This document shows positions 22,168-27,950 of a stretch of 27,950 nt of DNA, piece by piece (positions within the stretch are counted from its first letter, which is position 1; every line of letters starts with the position of its first letter). Below the pieces are notes generated by a model. That model saw only the letters and a list, made by a program, of their open reading frames with translations, was not told the origin of the DNA and did no database searches. The DNA is from Perkinsus chesapeaki (lineage: Eukaryota; Perkinsozoa; Perkinsida; Perkinsidae): positions 1 to 27,950 of the forward strand of contig JAAPAO010000484.1 in NCBI GenBank assembly GCA_013115145.1, given 5' to 3'. Position numbers and translations under genes: made by a program.

Positions 22168-23850
22168 ATGATCATTGGAGGATTGGCACGCCTCTGCATA
22201 GCCTTTGGCCTGTGCTGCGAGTGCATGGCTTCCAGTGAAGATCCTGTGCCAGAGGCCATTGCCGAACTACAAAAGGAGCTCCCTGAGAACGCCACTATTA
22301 CAAAGGGGATTTCGGACCCATTCTTCAAAATGTTTGGTGCAAGCTACAACATCACCCCCGCAGCGATGGTTATCCCCGAGAATGCTAACCAGGTGGTGTC
22401 AGCCCTCACCATTTGCCATAAGTACAATGTGCCCGTTGCCGTGCGTAGCGGTGCTGGGCACTCCTATATCGGCCAGAGCACCATCAATAACAGTATCGTT
22501 CTCAGCCTGCAGCTCTTGAAGGATTTTAAAGTGGATTTGGTGGATAATGAATATATTGCCAAATTAGGTGGAGGCCTCGACTTGCTTGAAGTTTACACCT
22601 TCATGGCTTATCATGATCCACCTCTCGGCTTCGCTGGTGGTTTCTCCCCGTCCACTGGTATCGGTGGTTTCATCTCCGGTGGTGGTCATGGTGTGATGAG
22701 CTCCAAATATGGTATAGCTGTTGATCGTACTATCGCTGCAGATGTCGTTATCTTTGATAACTCAATCGAGGCATTCAAAGTTGTCCATGCTACAACAACT
22801 AATGAGTATGCAGATCTTATGTTTGCTATTCGTGGTGGGATGGGTGGTAACTACGGTGTTGTCACCAACTTCTACTATAAGGCCTTTATAGCAGATAAAG
22901 TGCTATTCTCTTCAGGTGGTCTCAGTGAATGCAACAAATCGGAGTATGCTGATTACATGGAACCTTATCTTGACTTTATGCAGTCGGAAACAACGCCGGC
23001 TGAGTTCAGTGCAACCCTCATACTTGCATATCTGCCGCCCCGAGTCGTGTCCTACTATATGTCTCTCTGTCAATGCGACAGCTCGGGTGGTGGCGACTGT
23101 ACACAGTGCCAGAGGGTCACTGAAGCCTTCAGGAACAGTACAGGAGTAATAGGCTCTACTGGGGCCTTCCCCGATATGAAAGAAATGAGTTTCGTTGAAG
23201 CTCAATGGACTAGTATGCAGTGTGGGAGTGTCTATCCTCCTGCTGGTATACCTGATACTCCGTTGAAAGATGTAGAAAAGGCAATGGCTGCTTGTCTCAA
23301 AATCGAAACTCAAGTGGTATTCCAATGGATCCAGATGCAGTACTACTATCCATCTAAAGTTGACGCACAAGCAGTAGACATCATGGTTGACCATATGTTC
23401 AGCCCAACCTGTGGTGAGTCTGGTTGTTACCAATACATTCTTCCCTACACACATAACATGCTGAAGGAACCGGAAGATTGCACGACCACAGAAAAGTGCA
23501 CTGCTTTTGATCATCGTCAGCGAGGTTTCTCCATTGAACATGGTATTTTCCTCAAGCCAGGTGAAGATCCTTCCAAGACTGCTAGGCCATGGCTCGGTGA
23601 ATTCTCTTCAGCTATCGAACCATACACTACAAATACGAAGTATCAGAACTATCTTGAAGATTCCATGACCAGAGAGGAATGGATTCCTCGTTATTTCCCT
23701 CATATTGGAACATATAAGAGGTTGCAGGACGTGAAGTGCAAGTATAATGCTATCGATATGTTCGACTTCGCCCGCATCAGCAACTTCACTATCGAATTGG
23801 ACGAGTGCCGATTGAGCTCGGCTCGGGGTGGTGTGGACGATGAGTTGTAG
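22168..23850 (+). CDS. secreted FAD-linked oxidase, BBE family, intronless
   Basis: Oxidoreductase of the berberine-bridge-enzyme/oligosaccharide-oxidase group, 560 residues, acting in the secretory pathway or outside the cell. The start is ATG 22168; the frame is open further 5' but only from a non-ATG codon. Residues 1-20 (MIIGGLARLCIAFGLCCECM) form a signal peptide. The FAD-binding type-4 domain spans about 55-240, with AVRSGAGHSYIGQS (His98 being the likely covalent flavin site) and GFSPSTGIGGFISGGGHG. Where many BBE proteins have a second flavin-linking Cys (GVCPTVGVGG), this one has Ser160, so single-site flavin attachment is expected. The C-terminal BBE domain is at about 500-545 (KYQNYLEDS; RLQDVKCKYN). 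The substrate is unknown; sugars are common in the family. Absence of introns contrasts with the S10 and GH30 genes. Confidence 0.93.
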   Translation: MIIGGLARLCIAFGLCCECMASSEDPVPEAIAELQKELPENATITKGISDPFFKMFGASYNITPAAMVIPENANQVVSALTICHKYNVPVAVRSGAGHSYIGQSTINNSIVLSLQLLKDFKVDLVDNEYIAKLGGGLDLLEVYTFMAYHDPPLGFAGGFSPSTGIGGFISGGGHGVMSSKYGIAVDRTIAADVVIFDNSIEAFKVVHATTTNEYADLMFAIRGGMGGNYGVVTNFYYKAFIADKVLFSSGGLSECNKSEYADYMEPYLDFMQSETTPAEFSATLILAYLPPRVVSYYMSLCQCDSSGGGDCTQCQRVTEAFRNSTGVIGSTGAFPDMKEMSFVEAQWTSMQCGSVYPPAGIPDTPLKDVEKAMAACLKIETQVVFQWIQMQYYYPSKVDAQAVDIMVDHMFSPTCGESGCYQYILPYTHNMLKEPEDCTTTEKCTAFDHRQRGFSIEHGIFLKPGEDPSKTARPWLGEFSSAIEPYTTNTKYQNYLEDSMTREEWIPRYFPHIGTYKRLQDVKCKYNAIDMFDFARISNFTIELDECRLSSARGGVDDEL

Positions 23851-25263
23851 ACTTAAACTTGTACTGTAGTCTTCTGTAGGCACGCATTGGCGTCCATACA
23901 AACGTGTATCAGCAGGCTTTTCTGCCTTTCTCTGGCAACCGTCTCTAGTTATAGTAAATTGAGAGTTTGCGAGGGGCGTGTATCTCCGTATTTCATCAGT
24001 ACGGCGCGCATCATGACGATCCTAGTGACGTCAATGACGAGTGTATATACTTACTCTAGAAGGAGTGGACGTGATAAGGACGTCAGGACGGTGATATAGA
24101 CCTTGTGAACTATTTTGTCCCAACCGGCACACAGCTGGCGAGCTACACAGGTCGCACACTATCATAGGCGCATGATTCGACAGTGCGACTGTGCATAGCT
24201 TTCTGGGGTTCCATCTACTGGTGCAGCACAAGAAATCTTGTGTAGCATGTGGTGCGTCATCCTGTGACTTACCCCGCCTGTCTCATCTTCTCCCTCACAC
24301 CTCGGAAAGGATCGGCTTTAAGGCCGCGTCTTACAAAATAGCACTCGAACGACTTCGAGCAGAAGGCAGACAGTACAGAATCTGTTCTACAGATCATCAC
24401 ATCATTCGCGATAGGCAGGCGAGGACAATGGAGATGCACCCACTGACGAACGCGGCATGGTTACCGCAAGCGCCAGCCGTTTACCACTTAATATTAAAAG
24501 CATGGAACCACGGTTTCCCATTTGCAACGGTAATCGCCATGTCTTACCACTCTAGGTACTAAATGGAACTGCACCTTTGTTATAAAATGGTGGTATGTGC
24601 TTACGGGCTATAAGCCTTATTTTTACATAACGCCTGTGACGTGCGTGCTGTAGACTCTGTTGAGGGATTGCTCCAACTGCTGAGCAGGTCGCAGTTACTC
24701 AATTATAACTATGCGACGCAGAGCTTGGTGCTCAGAGCACCGTGCTCTGGTCCCGCGCATCCAATTGCAATTATCGAGGACATTCTTAGCGTGATGTAAA
24801 AGAAATCTCCACGGTGACAACTCAACTACTCCATCAGAGCTAGAGATGCGTATCTCAGATAACTGTTGGATAATAAGTTATTTTTTTAGACTTCTGACAC
24901 AAGTGACTGGTGCCTCAGCTGGTGACAAAAATGTCTAACGATGTTGGGAATTCCAATCTCCCGAGACGTAAGGCAATGTGCAATAGCAACGTCACAGCAG
25001 ACTCACTTGTGCACAAAAAGCGGCATACCAAGACACTGCCTTGAAGACAGTACTCTTGAACAATGCTCTAGATAACAGCGAAGAGTATTCTTCAAGACTC
25101 GTGTATTGACGGGATCGATGTTCAAAAGCCTTCACCACTGCAGCGGGTGATGCAAGCATAGTTGGTTATCCTGTACGGTTATCTGAGCAAGGGAACCATC
25201 AACCGTGGTTAATCCACGCCCAATCACATTCAGATTCTCTTTTGGTCGCATGTTCGACGGAAG
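23851..25263. other. intergenic between tail-to-tail genes
   Basis: Lies between the stops of the oxidase (+) and the propeller gene (-). A 123-codon + frame (24191-24562) starts at GTG and has no recognisable features; frames this long are expected by chance here. Confidence 0.5.
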
Positions 25264-26662
25264 TCACAAGGAGATGTTATAACACACCATGGAGCACTTA
25301 CATGTGTTAGGGTCACATATGGCTTGTCTGGCGTAGTCCCATGAGTGTCCGGGAATGAACCCCAATTTCACGAAATAGTCAATGCACCACTGTTTGCCAT
25401 GCGTACCTGGCACCTGTAAATTGTATGGGATATAAATTTCTTTTGTGAAGATATTTTGTCCAGGATCATCGCAGTTTGTAGCAGAAAAATTGCCGTACGT
25501 AACCAATAGCTTTATAGTTGCAGTAGTGCCCAGGTCACATCTGTCATAACGATCAAAATATGATACGTACTCATCCCAACTCTCTCCACCTGGCGAGGGA
25601 GTAGCGGTTGTCGTAGTGAATGTGGGGCATGTGGGGGTAGGACATCGCAAGTCCCTATTATCCCACCATACGAATCTGTCACCACCAAAGTCCCATATCT
25701 TCAAGAGGCCAGATAAATCCATTCTGAGAGCTCCCGTCCCACCATTGGTCACCTCATTCTGATCATGCCCAGCACCACAACCACCTGCTATTAGAATAGG
25801 ATCATTGCATGGCCAGTTGTCACAGTGCTTGTAGACAGAGTGTCCAGAGCTTCTATAGTAGATATAACCGTGTGTGACATCCGCGACATCGAAGCCTAGT
25901 CGACCTTCGACTATAAAGTCATACTTGAGTGATCGCTCTGACTTGAATGGAGTCCACCTTACAAGTCTAGCATTCTCGATCGGGCCTTGAAGTATATATA
26001 GATCTCCATTGGCATATTTCACTGCCAAGGGATGATAGAGATGGGTCTCGTCGTCAACAGAAAGACCGTCGCTGTTCCCGGCAGCCACACGCATGGGATA
26101 ACCAGGAGTAGATGGATCATAGCGGTAAACTAGATTCCTCTTCTTATCACTTACGAAGAGGAAGTGGGATGACCTATCAAATCCCAGACCAGTAAGCTCG
26201 TATCTATCATCGGCTTTCTGGATAACCTTATACTCGCCTTCTAATGGTCGTAACCGATTACCCGGAGTTCCATACATACGAACCTCATTATCAATTACGG
26301 CAAAGACGTAGGTTGCATCTTGTCTCTGGTAGTACACGTCAATCGCTTCTGGCAGGCCACTGAATACCAGCTCGGTTATTTTACCCGAATAGTGTATACG
26401 CCAAACTCCATACAAGCCAGTTTTCTTCTCCTCACCGGCCACATACCAGTTGCCGTTGTCATCGAAGGCAAAGTCCACCACTCGCATGCCACCATCGGGC
26501 AGGAAATGCTCTCCGAGCGTCTCCTTTGAGAATATCTTCTTAGCCTTATGACTTTGGCACCAGTCTGACTGGCCCAAAACCATCGATATACTCAGGCCAA
26601 CTGACACCAACAGGATCGTGATGATACCCATCGCAAAAGAGGGAAAAATTATCCTAGGATAC
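25264..26662 (-). CDS. secreted beta-propeller-like protein with Cys-rich tail
   Basis: Intronless frame. The preferred start is the ATG at 26662 (466 residues), because it directly precedes a good signal peptide (MYPRIIFPSFAMGIITILLV) and because the extra 53 codons up to the ATG at 26823 lie in a duplicated, apparently non-coding stretch. Residues about 35-340 repeat the pattern expected of NHL/SMP-30-type blades (for example VDFAFDDNGNWYVAG, LTGLGFDRSSHFLFVSD, AVKYANGDLYILQG). A Thr/Pro linker (TFTTTTATPSP) leads to a tail of about 95 residues with eight Cys, ending CDPNTCKCSMVCYNISL. Probably an extracellular binding or hydrolase-like propeller; no catalytic residues can be assigned. Confidence 0.85.
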
Positions 26663-26684
26663 ATGTGAACGGAAAATTTGTAGT

Positions 26685-26816
26685 ATCTTGTCACTCTAAG
26701 CCGAGGCTTCCCAGTGACAACCGTCATAAGAAAGACACTGACGACTGCAATAACCGGAAGACCCAGAGGAGAAGAGGGTGCGGCATCTTGTGGCTCTAAA
26801 CCGAATCTTTCCAGTG
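26685..26816. repeat. 32-bp imperfect direct repeat, 100-bp period
   Basis: 26685-26716 and 26785-26816 match at 26 of 32 positions, exactly 100 bp apart, just upstream of the propeller gene start. Read in the frame of the upstream ATG (26823), the copy nearer the gene would hit a stop, which argues that this is 5' untranslated or promoter DNA. Confidence 0.7.
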
Positions 26817-26823
26817 GATACAT

Positions 26824-27950
26824 TCGTGTTACACAACTTGAAATAGGAGAAATAACGATTCACATCAGGCACAGCGCCTAGAACTGCCCGAACTATGAAT
26901 GATCACAAAGTGATCTTATACACGCAAGCGCCTCGCCTAAGCTGAGCGCAGAGTGGGAACGCACAGTGTGGCCGAAGAGCATCGCTCGCTGGAAACAGGG
27001 TCTCGAATGAACGAGCCGTCAACAAACTGATAACAACAGAAGAGAGACCAAAGTGGCCAAACTCGCTATCTCGAGTTGTTTAACAAACAGAAGGGGGAGA
27101 CAGCACTGCTGCCACAAGAGGCGCGTACATAGCCGCACACTGTGCGGAGCACGAGTAGCGCAGCAGCCGGCTGCTGCCCCAGACACTGAAAAGGGAAGAG
27201 GACCGTCAAGACGGCATTTCCAGACAGCAGGGCGACAGATTCGTGCCTTCAAGGGGTTGCAGAACGGTAGCAAGAGCCGGTGAGGGGAGCATACAGTTTA
27301 GTGGGAGCCGTCAGGAATCCTGACTCAGGATGGCGCTCCACGTGGCCTCCTAGAACTACGCTCAGCGAGCACGAAGTCCCTCATCTACTCGTCTACGGAG
27401 CTTCTTGATTGTAACCTGCTTCGGGAGCCGTGGTTCTCGGAAGGAATGTAGTGTGAAACTCGCCCTAACGTGGGACGCTCGGGTCGTTCCCGGCAATGCC
27501 GGGCCGGTACAGTGATCATGGCACCTGTGGAATGGATCCGATTTGGCTCCAGCTTGCCGTAGCAATTCACAACTAAAAACTATGGTTTCGGGCATGCGCA
27601 AGTTCGATTTCTAGCCTATTCTTCTATTTCTATTAGTCACAGTAGATCCACGTATACCGATATATAAGATGGTCATTTTAAGAGTTAGAGCCAGCGCTGG
27701 CTCAGTTCCTGAATATAAGTCTGATTACCGATTGAGACCGTCAACGATACTATCGTGTGTAAGTCACCAGCCCCGCTCGATTGGCATGCATTACTTGATC
27801 ATTAAACTTGCTAGCGGTGGAAAGCTATAATGTGTAGCACAAGATATTGTGTGTAGCGTAAAATAGCGTGCTTGTAAGGAGCGCACGTTGTGTGTTGGTT
27901 GCACCACCCATGGCAGTTTCGGGGTCACCCGGGGTTGAGTTAGTCAGTTG
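26824..27950. other. 3' flank, no supported gene
   Basis: Only short frames and small palindromes (for example GATCACAAAGTGATC near 26901 and CCCGGCAATGCCGGG near 27489). No family, RNA gene or mobile element recognised. Confidence 0.45.

Noticed and set aside
22912-23541. 209-codon minus-strand frame
   Set aside because: Antisense to the well supported oxidase gene; no independent features.
24191-24562. 123-codon plus-strand frame
   Set aside because: Starts at GTG, no motif or signal, and open runs of this length are expected several times by chance in 28 kb of this composition.

Overview
The window looks like nuclear DNA of an intron-rich, gene-sparse unicellular eukaryote. A Perkinsus-like alveolate is my best guess, not proven. 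Reasons: very small GT-AG introns, mostly 39-60 nt; exons often only 35-110 nt; several secreted or lysosomal-type hydrolases and oxidases; a FOP-type centrosome protein expected in a flagellate; and some intronless genes beside very intron-dense ones. Most real genes here are cut so finely by introns that no long open frame marks them. I rebuilt three of them exon by exon, using splice sites, codon phase and family motifs.

Layout. 1-1800: no gene; a pair of adjacent foldback palindromes at 1353-1458. 1828-4380 (+): telomerase reverse transcriptase (TERT), two exons. 5002-7869 (-): a complete 15-exon peptidase-S10 (serine carboxypeptidase-like) gene of 430 codons, convergent with TERT; a second twin foldback lies in its intron 4. 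8.2-8.6 kb (+): possible exons of an unknown gene. 9264-13559 (-): three copies of a small secreted eight-cysteine peptide gene, two intact (9264-9515, 13341-13559) and one broken (about 11240-11425); a related DNA block recurs beside two copies. 14720-17301 (-): a complete 15-exon GH30 glucosylceramidase-like gene, 514 codons. 17392-19993 (-): a FOP/FGFR1OP-like centrosomal protein gene of about 13 exons, ending only 90 nt before the GH30 start on the same strand. 22168-23850 (+): an intronless secreted FAD-linked oxidase of the BBE family. 25264-26662 (-): an intronless secreted beta-propeller-like protein with a Cys-rich tail. The rest shows nothing I can support except many short inverted repeats.

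The genes are not one pathway. TERT and the FOP-like protein are housekeeping. The S10 protein, GH30 enzyme, BBE oxidase, propeller protein and eight-Cys peptides all carry signal peptides, so much of the window serves the secretory or endolysosomal system. The items most likely to be new are the eight-Cys peptide family, the S10 protein that keeps its catalytic triad but has lost the usual carboxylate-binding residues, and the twin foldback elements.
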